Assembly: GCA_016649675.1 (NCBI GenBank)
Contig: JAENXG010000086.1
Location: 1 to 9,119, forward strand
Source: Methyloceanibacter sp.
GTDB lineage: Bacteria; Pseudomonadota; Alphaproteobacteria; Rhizobiales; Methyloligellaceae
Direction of reading: 5' to 3'
Length of the DNA stretch: 9,119 nt
The notes under the pieces are model-generated. The model did not search any database. It was not told the DNA's origin and saw nothing but the letters and a program-made list of their open reading frames with translations. The translations under genes were made by a program, and so were the position numbers. Shown here piece after piece: positions 1-8,902 of this stretch (the first letter of the stretch is position 1; each line of letters begins with the position of its first letter).

Positions 1-167
1 ACGCCTGCCGCGATCACGAGGACGACGAAGCTCCAGGGGCTGGCGATCGCCGCCACCAGGGCGAGCGCCGCAAGCACCAGCGCCGAGGCTACGCGCACGA
101 CGACTTCCCGCTTCTGGCTCTCCGCTCCGTTGCGGTCCTTCTTAGGAAGCGTTCGGGTCCGCGTCAC
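1..167 (-). CDS. cdsA: Phosphatidate cytidylyltransferase (CDP-diglyceride synthase), N-terminal part, cut by window edge
   Basis: Only the first 55 codons are present; the gene runs off the left edge. The start is a GTG (167-165) whose last two bases form part of the uppS TGA stop (GTGA overlap), a sign of translational coupling. The visible protein has a charged, Lys/Arg-rich cytoplasmic start of about 25 residues (TRTRTLPKKDRNG, then QKREVVVRVASALVL), followed by a hydrophobic segment of roughly residues 28-55 that would be the first membrane helix. The RVASALVL stretch at the head of the first helix is like the start of proteobacterial CdsA. The catalytic C-terminal signature lies outside the window, so the name rests on this N-terminus and on the strongly conserved frr-uppS-cdsA order. 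The family makes CDP-diacylglycerol from phosphatidate and CTP at the inner membrane, the branch point for phospholipid synthesis. Another small membrane protein cannot be fully excluded. Confidence 0.82.
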   Translation of the reverse strand, partial: MTRTRTLPKKDRNGAESQKREVVVRVASALVLAALALVAAIASPWSFVVLVIAAG

Positions 168-922
168 GCGGTGGATCTCGCCGATGTTCCGCCAAAGCGC
201 CGGCTCCGCCGTTGATATTCGACGATGGCGGCTTCGAGCTGCTCACGCGAGAAGTCGGGCCAATAGGTATCGACGAACACGAACTCGCTGTAGGCAAGCT
301 GCCAGAGGAGGAAGTTCGAGAGGCGGAGCTCCCCGCTCGTGCGGATGAGGAGGTCGGGATCGGGCAAGTCGGCCGTGTCGAGATAGGTGCCGAAGCGCTC
401 GGGCGTCACCTCGGCAGGCGCGATCGCGCCGCTCGCCACGTCCTCGGCGATGCGCCGCGCGGCGCGGGCGATCTCGTCGCGGGCGCCGTAGTTGAAGGCG
501 ATGGTGAGGTTGAGCGCCGTGTTGTCCCGGGTCAGCTCGACGGCATCGTCGATCAGCCGCAACAGATCGGCGGCGAGCCCGGCGCGAGTGCCGATCACGC
601 GGATCTTCACGCCGTTCTTGTGGAGGTCGGCGAGGTCGCGCCGGATGAAACGCCGCAAGAGACCAAACAGGTCGTTGATCTCCTGCTTGGGCCGCGCCCA
701 GTTCTCCGAGGAGAAGCTGAATAGGGTGAGATGGGTGACGCCAAGCTCGAGCGACGCCTCGACCGTCCGCCGGACGCTCTCCACGCCCTGCCGATGGCCT
801 TCGGCGCGCGGCAGGCCGCGCTCGGCGGCCCAACGGCCGTTGCCGTCCATGATGATCGCGATATGGCGGGCGGCGGGTCTGTCGCTCGCGGCCCAGGCAA
901 GCTTATCCATCGCAAGCGTCAC
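164..922 (-). CDS. uppS: Di-trans,poly-cis-undecaprenyl diphosphate synthase
   Basis: The enzyme adds isopentenyl diphosphate units to farnesyl diphosphate to make C55 undecaprenyl diphosphate, the lipid carrier for peptidoglycan and surface polysaccharides. The 252-residue length is normal. Visible motifs: HIAIIMDGNGRWA at 20-32 with the Mg/diphosphate-binding Asp26; His43; FSSENWxRP at 70-78 (Ser71, Asn74, Trp75, Arg77); RTSGELRLSNFLLWQ at 194-208 (Arg194, Arg200, Ser202); and Glu213 in YSEF. These positions equal the E. coli UppS numbering, so the active site looks complete. The start is GTG at 922-920, with GGAG nine bases upstream and an in-frame TGA further up. An ATG four codons in (910-908) is possible but sits too far from the ribosome site. 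It lies 51 nt after frr and overlaps cdsA by four bases, so it is probably cotranscribed with both. Confidence 0.97.
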   Translation of the reverse strand: MTLAMDKLAWAASDRPAARHIAIIMDGNGRWAAERGLPRAEGHRQGVESVRRTVEASLELGVTHLTLFSFSSENWARPKQEINDLFGLLRRFIRRDLADLHKNGVKIRVIGTRAGLAADLLRLIDDAVELTRDNTALNLTIAFNYGARDEIARAARRIAEDVASGAIAPAEVTPERFGTYLDTADLPDPDLLIRTSGELRLSNFLLWQLAYSEFVFVDTYWPDFSREQLEAAIVEYQRRSRRFGGTSARSTA

Positions 923-973
923 GTTCGGCTGCTCCAGTTTAGGGGGTCAGGCGTGTCCTCTGGCCTTGCCCGA

Positions 974-1531
974 TTAGACTTGCATGATCTCGGCTTCCTT
1001 ACTCGCAAGGGCCTCGTCGATCTCTCTGATGATCTTATCGGTCAAGTCCTGCACCTTGGTCGAGAGCGTGTGGTGCTCGTCCTTGCCCATGTCACCGTCC
1101 TTCTCCGCCCGCTTCAGATGCTCCATGCCGTCGCGGCGGACATTGCGCACGGCGATGCGCGCCTGCTCGGCATATTTGTTGGCGACCTTGGCGAGCTCGT
1201 GACGCCGCTCCTCGTTGAGTTCGGGGATCGGGAGGCGCAACAGCGGGCCATCGACGGCTGGGTTGAGCCCGAGATCCGACTCTCTGATGGCGCGCTCAAC
1301 GGCGCCGACCAGGCTCCGGTCCCAAACCTGCACCGTGATAAGTCGCGATTCCGGGACATTGACGGTGGCGAGCTGGTTGAGCGGCGTGGGGTTGCCATAG
1401 GCCATGACCATGATCGGGTCGAGCAGGCTCGCAGAGGCGCGGCCGGTGCGCAAGCCGCCGAACTCCTGTTTCAGCACGCCGATAGCGCCGCGCATCCGCC
1501 GCTCGATCTCCTTCAGGTCGAAGTCAGACAT
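974..1531 (-). CDS. frr: Ribosome recycling factor
   Basis: RRF splits the post-termination ribosome together with EF-G so that subunits can be reused; it acts in the cytoplasm and is essential. From the ATG at 1531-1529 the protein has 185 residues, the standard family length, beginning MSDFDLKEIERRM. The three-helix-bundle domain I is formed by about residues 1-30 and 105-185; the beta-rich domain II lies between (about 31-104). Signature segments are GLRTGRASASLLDPI near 26-40, the YGNPTPLNQLATVNVPE stretch at 45-61, and NVRRDG at 130-135 with Arg132, the ribosome-contact residue of the E. coli protein. An AAGG-type ribosome site lies four bases before the ATG. The frame stays open upstream to a TTG at 1597, but those 22 extra residues are basic and low in similarity to the family, so I use the ATG. 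It lies downstream of pyrH, as in most proteobacteria. Confidence 0.97.
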   Translation of the reverse strand: MSDFDLKEIERRMRGAIGVLKQEFGGLRTGRASASLLDPIMVMAYGNPTPLNQLATVNVPESRLITVQVWDRSLVGAVERAIRESDLGLNPAVDGPLLRLPIPELNEERRHELAKVANKYAEQARIAVRNVRRDGMEHLKRAEKDGDMGKDEHHTLSTKVQDLTDKIIREIDEALASKEAEIMQV

Positions 1532-1560
1532 GTCGCCTTCCCTGCTGCGCTTCCCGCTCC

Positions 1561-1572
1561 TACCGCGCGGTA
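1561..1572. repeat. Perfect 12-bp palindrome in the pyrH-frr gap
   Basis: The sequence TACCGCGCGGTA is its own reverse complement. It lies in the 90-nt non-coding gap, 29 nt upstream of the frr start codon. It could be a protein-binding site or a short GC-rich stem in the mRNA; the sequence alone does not say which. No family operator is recognised. Confidence 0.4.
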
Positions 1573-1601
1573 TCCGGGCCAAGCTCTTGTTCGGCAATCA
1601 A

Positions 1602-1619
1602 GAAGCGCTGAAGCGCTTC
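1602..1619 (-). repeat. Inverted repeat just after the pyrH stop
   Basis: GAAGCGCT at 1602-1609 is the exact reverse complement of AGCGCTTC at 1612-1619. In RNA this would fold as a 6-bp stem (GAAGCG/CGCTTC) with a six-base loop, beginning three bases past the pyrH stop codon. On the transcribed strand it is followed by TTGATTG, not a T run, so it is not a convincing intrinsic terminator. A partial terminator, or a hairpin that protects or processes the message between pyrH and frr, fits better. Confidence 0.4.
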
Positions 1620-1621
1620 CC

Positions 1622-2362
1622 TCAAGTCCCGCCATCTATCGTGGTCGAGGAGCCCTTCCCTTGCAACACGAGAGCCAAGCCGCCTTGGCTCTTGATGGAA
1701 AACACAATTATCGGAATCCGATTGTCCCGGGCAAGGGCGATTGCGGCGCCATCCATGATGCGCAAATCTTGCTTAAGGACGTCGTCATAGCTCAGCCGGT
1801 CGTAACGGCGGGCGTTTGGGGTCGTTTCCGGGTCGGCGCTGTAGACGCCGTCGACCTGGGTCGCCTTGAAAAGTGCTTCGCAGCCCATCTCGGCGGCCCT
1901 GAGTGCCGCGGCCGTATCGGTGGTGAAATAGGGGTTGCCGGTGCCTCCGGCGAAGATCACCACCCGACCCTTCTCCAGATGGTCGAGCGCCTTGTCGCGG
2001 ATATAGGCCTCGCACACCGTGGGCATGGGGATGGCCGAAAGCACCCTCGCCGTCTGGCCTTCGCGCTCGATGGCGGTCTGCAGAGCTAGAGCGTTCATCA
2101 CCGTCCCCAGCATGCCCATATAGTCGGCGCGCGCCCGGTCCATGCCGACTTCGACGGCTTTCAGGCCGCGATAGATGTTGCCCGCTCCGACCACGAGGCA
2201 AATCTCGGCGCCGGAGGCCACGGCAGCGACAACATCGCGGGCGATGGGGGCGAGCACGTCGAGATCGATGCCATAGCCTTGGTCCCCGGCGAGCGCCTCG
2301 CCCGACAGCTTGAGCAGGATCCGCCGGTAGCGAAGGTTGTGGGCCGCTGCCGTCCGTGCCAT
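1622..2362 (-). CDS. pyrH: Uridylate (UMP) kinase
   Basis: Bacterial UMP kinase phosphorylates UMP to UDP with ATP, the step that feeds all pyrimidine nucleotides; it is a cytoplasmic homohexamer of the amino-acid kinase fold, typically activated by GTP and inhibited by UTP. The 246-residue length is normal. Visible motifs: KLSGEAL at 18-24 (phosphate binding), VVGAGNIYRG at 57-66, the conserved MGMLGTVMNALALQ at 82-95, and FAGGTGNPYFTTDTAA at 137-152 (UMP/acceptor site), followed by KATQVDGVYSADP at 166-178. The usual GGGN of the second motif reads GAGN here (Ala60), a mild variant in an otherwise intact protein. The ATG start at 2362-2360 has a strong GGAGG seven bases upstream. It sits between tsf and frr as in most bacteria and is probably transcribed with them. 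Confidence 0.97.
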   Translation of the reverse strand: MARTAAAHNLRYRRILLKLSGEALAGDQGYGIDLDVLAPIARDVVAAVASGAEICLVVGAGNIYRGLKAVEVGMDRARADYMGMLGTVMNALALQTAIEREGQTARVLSAIPMPTVCEAYIRDKALDHLEKGRVVIFAGGTGNPYFTTDTAAALRAAEMGCEALFKATQVDGVYSADPETTPNARRYDRLSYDDVLKQDLRIMDGAAIALARDNRIPIIVFSIKSQGGLALVLQGKGSSTTIDGGT

Positions 2363-2393
2363 CAGCCTGCCTCCCCGCTTGCTATGACGAGCC

Positions 2394-2408
2394 TCCGGAT
2401 CGTCCGGA
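2394..2408. repeat. TCCGGA-N3-TCCGGA repeat in the tsf-pyrH gap
   Basis: Two copies of the palindromic hexamer TCCGGA (2394-2399 and 2403-2408) are separated by TCG, so the unit is both a direct and an inverted repeat and could form a 6-bp stem with a three-base loop. It lies in the 81-nt gap between the tsf stop and the pyrH start, 31 nt upstream of the pyrH ATG and upstream of its ribosome site. No T run follows it, so it is not called a terminator. The rest of the gap shows only the GGAGG ribosome site. Confidence 0.35.
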
Positions 2409-2443
2409 TGGTTCCCGCCAAGATGATCTAACGCAGACCTATC

Positions 2444-3340
2444 TCACGCCGCATCGTCGCTCGTGCGCTCGATTCCTTCGCCAAGCGCAAAACGGTAGAA
2501 GCCGGTGATCTTGATCGGCGCGCCGGCCGATTTCTCGGCTGCGGTCATGGCCTTGCCCACGGTCGTCTCGGGATCGTGCACGAAGGCCTGAGCAAGCAGC
2601 ACGACCTCCTCGTAGAACTTCCGCAAGCGGCCCTCGACCATCTTCTCGATGACCGGGCCGGGCTTGCCGGACTCCTTCGCCTGCTCGGTCAGCACGGCCC
2701 GCTCCCGCTCGATCACGGCCTTATCGAGACTGTCCACGTCGACGGACTGCGGATTGGCGGCGGCGATATGCATGGCGACCTGGCGGCCGAAGCTCTTGAG
2801 CTGCTCGGGGTCGCCTGCAGACTCAAGCGCCACGATGACGCCGATCTTGCCGAGCCCCGGCGCCATCAGGTTGTGCATGTAGCTTGCGACCGCGCCCTTC
2901 TTGACCTCGAGATAGGCGGTGCGCCGGAGCGTCATGTTCTCGCCGATGGTGCCGATCATTTCCTTGACGGTGTCGGCCACGGTCGCCTTGCCACCGGGGA
3001 ATTTGGCCTCGGCAAGCTTGTCGAGATCGCCTTTCGCCCCGAGCGCCGCCTCGGCAATTCCCGAGGCCATCGTCTGGAAGGTGTCGTTGCGGGCGACGAA
3101 GTCGGTCTCGGAATTGACCTCGACCAGGGCCGCCTCCTTTGGCTTTGCCGCGAGCCCGATCAGGCCTTCGGCGGCGACGCGCCCAGCCTTCTTGGCGGCC
3201 TTGGCGAGCCCCTTGGTCCGAAGCCAATCAACCGCGGCCTCCATGTCGCCGCTCGTCTCGCTCAGCGCCGCCTTGCAATCCATCATGCCTGCGCCGGTCT
3301 TCTCGCGCAGGTCCTTCACCATCGTTGCCGTAATCGTCAT
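2444..3340 (-). CDS. tsf: Translation elongation factor Ts
   Basis: EF-Ts is the guanine-nucleotide exchange factor that releases GDP from EF-Tu. From the ATG at 3340-3338 it has 298 residues, normal for the family. Domains: N-terminal UBA-like domain, about 1-54, with the signature VKDLREKTGAGMMDCKAAL (8-26); then the core, with VNSETDFVARN at 75-85, where Asp80 and Phe81 match the residues that displace Mg from EF-Tu in the E. coli complex; and a C-terminal part carrying QVAMHIAAANP and a dimerisation region. The start is set by the family's N-terminus and by GAGG six bases upstream. The frame stays open a further 93 codons, but that stretch overlaps the rpsB C-terminus and is not protein-like. 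The gene follows rpsB by 34 nt, the usual rpsB-tsf pair, and should share its promoter. Confidence 0.97.
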   Translation of the reverse strand: MTITATMVKDLREKTGAGMMDCKAALSETSGDMEAAVDWLRTKGLAKAAKKAGRVAAEGLIGLAAKPKEAALVEVNSETDFVARNDTFQTMASGIAEAALGAKGDLDKLAEAKFPGGKATVADTVKEMIGTIGENMTLRRTAYLEVKKGAVASYMHNLMAPGLGKIGVIVALESAGDPEQLKSFGRQVAMHIAAANPQSVDVDSLDKAVIERERAVLTEQAKESGKPGPVIEKMVEGRLRKFYEEVVLLAQAFVHDPETTVGKAMTAAEKSAGAPIKITGFYRFALGEGIERTSDDAA

Positions 3341-3353
3341 GGCTTGCCTCTGC

Positions 3354-3375
3354 GGCGCCTCCAAGTCCCGGCGCC
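3354..3375 (-). repeat. GC-only hairpin in the rpsB-tsf junction
   Basis: GGCGCC occurs at 3354-3359 and again at 3370-3375. Being self-complementary, the two copies can pair as a 6-bp stem around a ten-base loop. The upstream arm on the transcribed strand includes the last base of the rpsB TAG stop, and the downstream arm ends 13 nt before the tsf ATG, just ahead of its GAGG ribosome site. There is no T run, so termination is unlikely; a role in setting the rpsB:tsf ratio is possible but unproven. Confidence 0.35.
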
Positions 3376-4310
3376 TAGCTGGTTTCCTCTTGGAGCTCTG
3401 GTTTCGCGACCTCGGGCTCGGATCTGGGCGGCTTCTTGCCCGGACCGGAACGCGGGCCCTGGGATCTGCCCCTGTTGTCGCGGCCGCGAGGATCGCTCCG
3501 CGCCGGTCGCTTGGGACGACGGTCGGGCTGCGGCGCGGGCCGTTCGGAACCCTCCTCACCCTCAAGCCCGGCCTCGCCCACGGGCTCCTCGGCGGCGCCG
3601 AGGTCGATGCCGACGCCACCTTGCGCCCGTTCGATCCCGTCGATCGCCGCGCGCGAGATCAGATCGCAGTAAAGGGTGATGGCGCGGCCGGCGTCGTCAT
3701 TGCCGGGAATGGGATGGCTGATCCCTTCCGGATCGCAGTTCGAATCCACCACCGCCACGACCGGCATATGCAGCTTGCGCGCCTCGGCGATGGCGATGCC
3801 TTCCTTGTTGGTGTCGATGACGAACATGAGATCGGGAAGCGCGCCCATGTCCTTGATGCCGCCGAGGGAGCGCTCGAGCTTGTCCTTCTCGCGGGTGAGC
3901 TGGAGAAGCTCCTTCTTGGTGAGACCGTGGGTCTCGCCGGCAAACATCTCTTCCAAGGACTTAAGGCGCTTGATCGAGTTGGAGATGGTGCGCCAATTGG
4001 TCAGCGTGCCGCCAAGCCAGCGGTGATTGACGAAGTACTGCGCGCACGAGCGCGCGGCGTCGGCGACCGCCTCCGACGCCTGACGCTTGGTGCCGACGAA
4101 GAGGACGCGCCCGCCTTTGGCGACGACGTCAGAAACGGTGACCAGCGCCTGATGCAGGAGCGGTACCGTCTGGGTGAGATCGATGATGTGGATGTTGTTG
4201 CGCGACCCGTAGATATAGGGCGCCATCTTCGGATTCCAGCGATGGGTCTGATGACCAAAATGCACGCCAGCTTCAAGGAGCTGACGCATAGTGACATTAG
4301 GCAGTGCCAT
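3375..4310 (-). CDS. rpsB: 30S ribosomal protein S2 with a long disordered C-terminal tail
   Basis: S2 is a late-assembling protein of the small subunit, placed between head and body and needed for S1 binding. The core, about residues 1-235, is clear: MRQLLEAGVHFGHQTHRWNP at 8-27, YIYGSRNNIHIIDL at 32-45, the GTKRQA segment at 73-78, the VNHRWLGGTLTNW segment at 94-106, and the DTNKEGIAIAEA and PGNDDAGRAI stretches at 166-177 and 202-211. At 311 residues it is about 70 longer than E. coli S2 (241). The extra tail (about 236-311) is low in complexity, first acidic (Glu/Gly), then rich in Arg, Pro, Gly and Lys (RGRDNRGRSQGPRSGPGKK), then acidic again. Extended S2 tails are known in some Hyphomicrobiales. 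The ATG at 4310-4308 has AAGGAG ten bases upstream. It heads the translation-to-envelope operon. Confidence 0.97.
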   Translation of the reverse strand: MALPNVTMRQLLEAGVHFGHQTHRWNPKMAPYIYGSRNNIHIIDLTQTVPLLHQALVTVSDVVAKGGRVLFVGTKRQASEAVADAARSCAQYFVNHRWLGGTLTNWRTISNSIKRLKSLEEMFAGETHGLTKKELLQLTREKDKLERSLGGIKDMGALPDLMFVIDTNKEGIAIAEARKLHMPVVAVVDSNCDPEGISHPIPGNDDAGRAITLYCDLISRAAIDGIERAQGGVGIDLGAAEEPVGEAGLEGEEGSERPAPQPDRRPKRPARSDPRGRDNRGRSQGPRSGPGKKPPRSEPEVAKPELQEETS

Positions 4311-4438
4311 TGGCCTGCTTCTCCTTTTTCCGGTTCTGCCGCCGCGGGATAAAGAGGCCTGGCCTAAGCCAAGCCACCGGAGCGAGCGCTAAGGCCAGAA
4401 GGGCCTAAAGTGACGCTTGGCGTCCCGCGTGTGAGATG
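4311..4438 (-). promoter_or_regulatory. rpsB mRNA leader with repeated complementary arms
   Basis: If transcription starts about seven bases after the TATAAA box, the untranslated leader is about 128 nt. It holds two copies of an AGGCC/GGCCT pairing element: AGGCC 4392-4396 with GGCCT 4402-4406 (five-base loop), and AGGCC 4355-4359 with GGCCT 4361-4365 (one base between). All four arms are mutually complementary, so alternative folds are possible, for example the inner arms pairing across the gap. rpsB leaders in other proteobacteria bind S2 for feedback control; that this one does so is inference. The AAGGAG ribosome site closes the leader. No T run is seen, so attenuation by an intrinsic terminator is not supported. 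Confidence 0.45.
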
Positions 4439-4444
4439 GTGCGG

Positions 4445-4473
4445 TTTATAGGGACGGCACCTTGGCTTGGCAA
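4445..4473 (-). promoter_or_regulatory. Housekeeping sigma factor promoter for rpsB-tsf
   Basis: On the minus strand, TTGCCA (4473-4468) and TATAAA (4450-4445) are separated by exactly 17 bases. Each matches five of six bases of the sigma-70-type -35 and -10 consensus. The region downstream of the -10 box (CCGCAC) is GC-rich, as is common at promoters of ribosomal genes that are under stringent control. The start of transcription would fall near 4438. It lies in the only sizeable gap before rpsB, 39 nt after the dnaE stop. A short inverted repeat, CCTTG 4460-4464 and CAAGG 4471-4475, overlaps the -35 box. Confidence 0.75.
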
Positions 4474-4511
4474 GGGCCAGCGCCCGCGGAAGTTGAGCCT
4501 GAAGGGCGCCT

Positions 4512-8006
<3,495 letters not shown>

Positions 8007-8131
8007 CGCTTTCGACCTGCTCCTGCCGACCCGTCCTACGCCTACAGTCCCGGATTCGACTGCCGGAAGCGAAGGCTAGAAGCGACATATCCAAGCTTTT
8101 CACGCGTCTCCACGTGACGGGTGTTGGCTGC

Positions 8132-8149
8132 GGGAACAATGATGTTCCC
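8132..8149. repeat. Perfect 7-bp inverted repeat upstream of dnaE
   Basis: GGGAACA at 8132-8138 and TGTTCCC at 8143-8149 are exact reverse complements around a four-base centre (ATGA). On the dnaE strand nothing like a T run follows, so it is a poor terminator for lolD; on the plus strand TTTAT follows, but no gene there needs a terminator. A dimeric regulator's operator is the alternative. It overlaps the LexA-like box described separately. Confidence 0.5.
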
Positions 8150-8167
8150 TTTATGTTCTCGGTGCAA
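8139..8167 (-). promoter_or_regulatory. Possible weak promoter for dnaE
   Basis: On the minus strand, TTGCAC (8167-8162) and CATCAT (8144-8139) are 17 bases apart, each matching four of six consensus bases. The -35 box begins only a few bases past the lolD stop. The start of transcription would lie near 8132, giving a dnaE leader of about 125 nt. Such a weak match could be chance; it is listed because the spacing is ideal and because the LexA-like box fills the spacer, the usual position for a repressor site. Confidence 0.3.
8144..8158 (-). promoter_or_regulatory. Candidate LexA (SOS) box before dnaE
   Basis: GAACATAAAGGGAAC on the minus strand (GTTC-N7-GTTC on the plus strand) exactly matches the alphaproteobacterial LexA consensus of two GTTC copies seven bases apart. 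Reading all GTTC and GAAC occurrences in the window by eye, this is the only pair with that spacing, and it falls in the 165-nt lolD-dnaE gap, 138 nt upstream of the dnaE ATG. LexA control of the replicative dnaE is not what is normally described (dnaE2 is the usual SOS target), so chance or an unusual regulon member are both open. Confidence 0.4.
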
Positions 8168-8171
8168 GCCC

Positions 8172-8894
8172 TTAGCTTCGGGCGGCTTTCACGACCACGA
8201 CCTGTTCCTCGACCAGGAGGCCGTCCACGAGGCGCAAGGTGCGGTCCATGCGGGCGGCAAGATCGAGATTGTGGGTGGCCACCACGGCTGCCACGCCCGA
8301 CTGGCGCACGAGCTTCAGAAGCTCCTCGAAGACGCGCTCGGCGGTGGGGGGATCGAGATTGCCGGTCGGCTCGTCGGCCAACAGCACTTTCGGGCCGTTG
8401 GCGACGGCGCGGGCAATGGCGACGCGCTGCTGCTCCCCGCCGGACAGCTCAGCCGGCCTGTGGTCCCAACGCTCTTCGAGGCCGAGCGTCTTAAGCAGAT
8501 GCTTGGCGCGCGTCTCGGCCTGGCTCTTGGTCAGACCGAGAATGAGCTGGGGCAGCACGACGTTCTCGAGCGCCGAGAACTCCGGCAGGAGATGGTGGAA
8601 CTGATAGACGAAGCCGATATCCATGCGGCGCACGCGGGTCTGCTCCTTGTCGGAGAGCTTGCCGCAATCCACACCGTTGATGACCACGGCGCCCCGGTCG
8701 GGCCGTTCAAGGAGACCGGAAATTTGCAGCAGCGTCGACTTGCCGGCGCCCGAAGGTCCGAGCAGTGCGACCGTCTCGCCGGGGAAAAACGCGGCAGAGG
8801 CCCCTTTCAACACATCGATGCGGCGGTTGCCTTGGGTATAGGCGCGCTCGAGCCGCTCAAGGCTGAGCACCGGTGCAGGTTTGGGGCTGTCCAC
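8172..8894 (-). CDS. lolD: Lipoprotein-releasing ABC transporter, ATP-binding subunit
   Basis: LolD powers extraction of outer-membrane lipoproteins from the inner membrane and their hand-over to LolA. The 240 residues form one ABC ATPase domain: Walker A GPSGAGKST at 46-54, Q-loop around YQFHHLLPEFSALENV at 97-112, signature LSGGEQQRVAIARA at 150-163, Walker B VLLADEPTGNLD at 170-181 with catalytic Glu175, and the switch His208 in ATHN. The FHHLLPEFSALENV stretch after the Q-loop is typical of LolD as against other small exporters such as MacB or FtsE. The start is GTG at 8894-8892, eight bases after the permease stop, with GGGGAG only three bases upstream; a GTG eight codons further in lacks a ribosome site. 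Adjacent to the LolC/E permease, so cotranscription is near certain. Confidence 0.96.
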   Translation of the reverse strand: MDSPKPAPVLSLERLERAYTQGNRRIDVLKGASAAFFPGETVALLGPSGAGKSTLLQISGLLERPDRGAVVINGVDCGKLSDKEQTRVRRMDIGFVYQFHHLLPEFSALENVVLPQLILGLTKSQAETRAKHLLKTLGLEERWDHRPAELSGGEQQRVAIARAVANGPKVLLADEPTGNLDPPTAERVFEELLKLVRQSGVAAVVATHNLDLAARMDRTLRLVDGLLVEEQVVVVKAARS

Positions 8895-8902
8895 CGGCTC
8901 CC

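Noticed and set aside
1532..1597. 22-residue N-terminal extension of frr from a TTG
   Set aside because: RRF proteins are about 185 residues and begin at the MSDFDL-like segment; the ATG at 1531 has a ribosome site and the TTG extension covers palindromic intergenic sequence.
731..2089. Long open frame on the plus strand (452 codons)
   Set aside because: It spans uppS, frr and pyrH in antisense and crosses their gaps; its protein has no family-like motifs and biased composition. Long antisense frames are common in GC-rich genes.
3341..3619. 93-residue N-terminal extension of tsf
   Set aside because: The extension overlaps the rpsB C-terminus in another frame and consists of Arg/Pro/Ser-rich noise; the family start and ribosome site are at 3340.
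2919..4352. Long open frame on the plus strand (477 codons)
   Set aside because: Antisense to tsf and rpsB, no recognisable domain, no ribosome site with family-like N-terminus; a shadow of the real genes.
4480..4509. GCGCCC (4480-4485) and GGGCGC (4504-4509) as a dnaE terminator
   Set aside because: The six-base arms are 18 bases apart and no T run follows on the dnaE strand; too weak to call an intrinsic terminator.
8111..8116. CACGTG palindrome upstream of dnaE
   Set aside because: A single six-base palindrome is expected by chance and no bacterial regulator is implied by the context.
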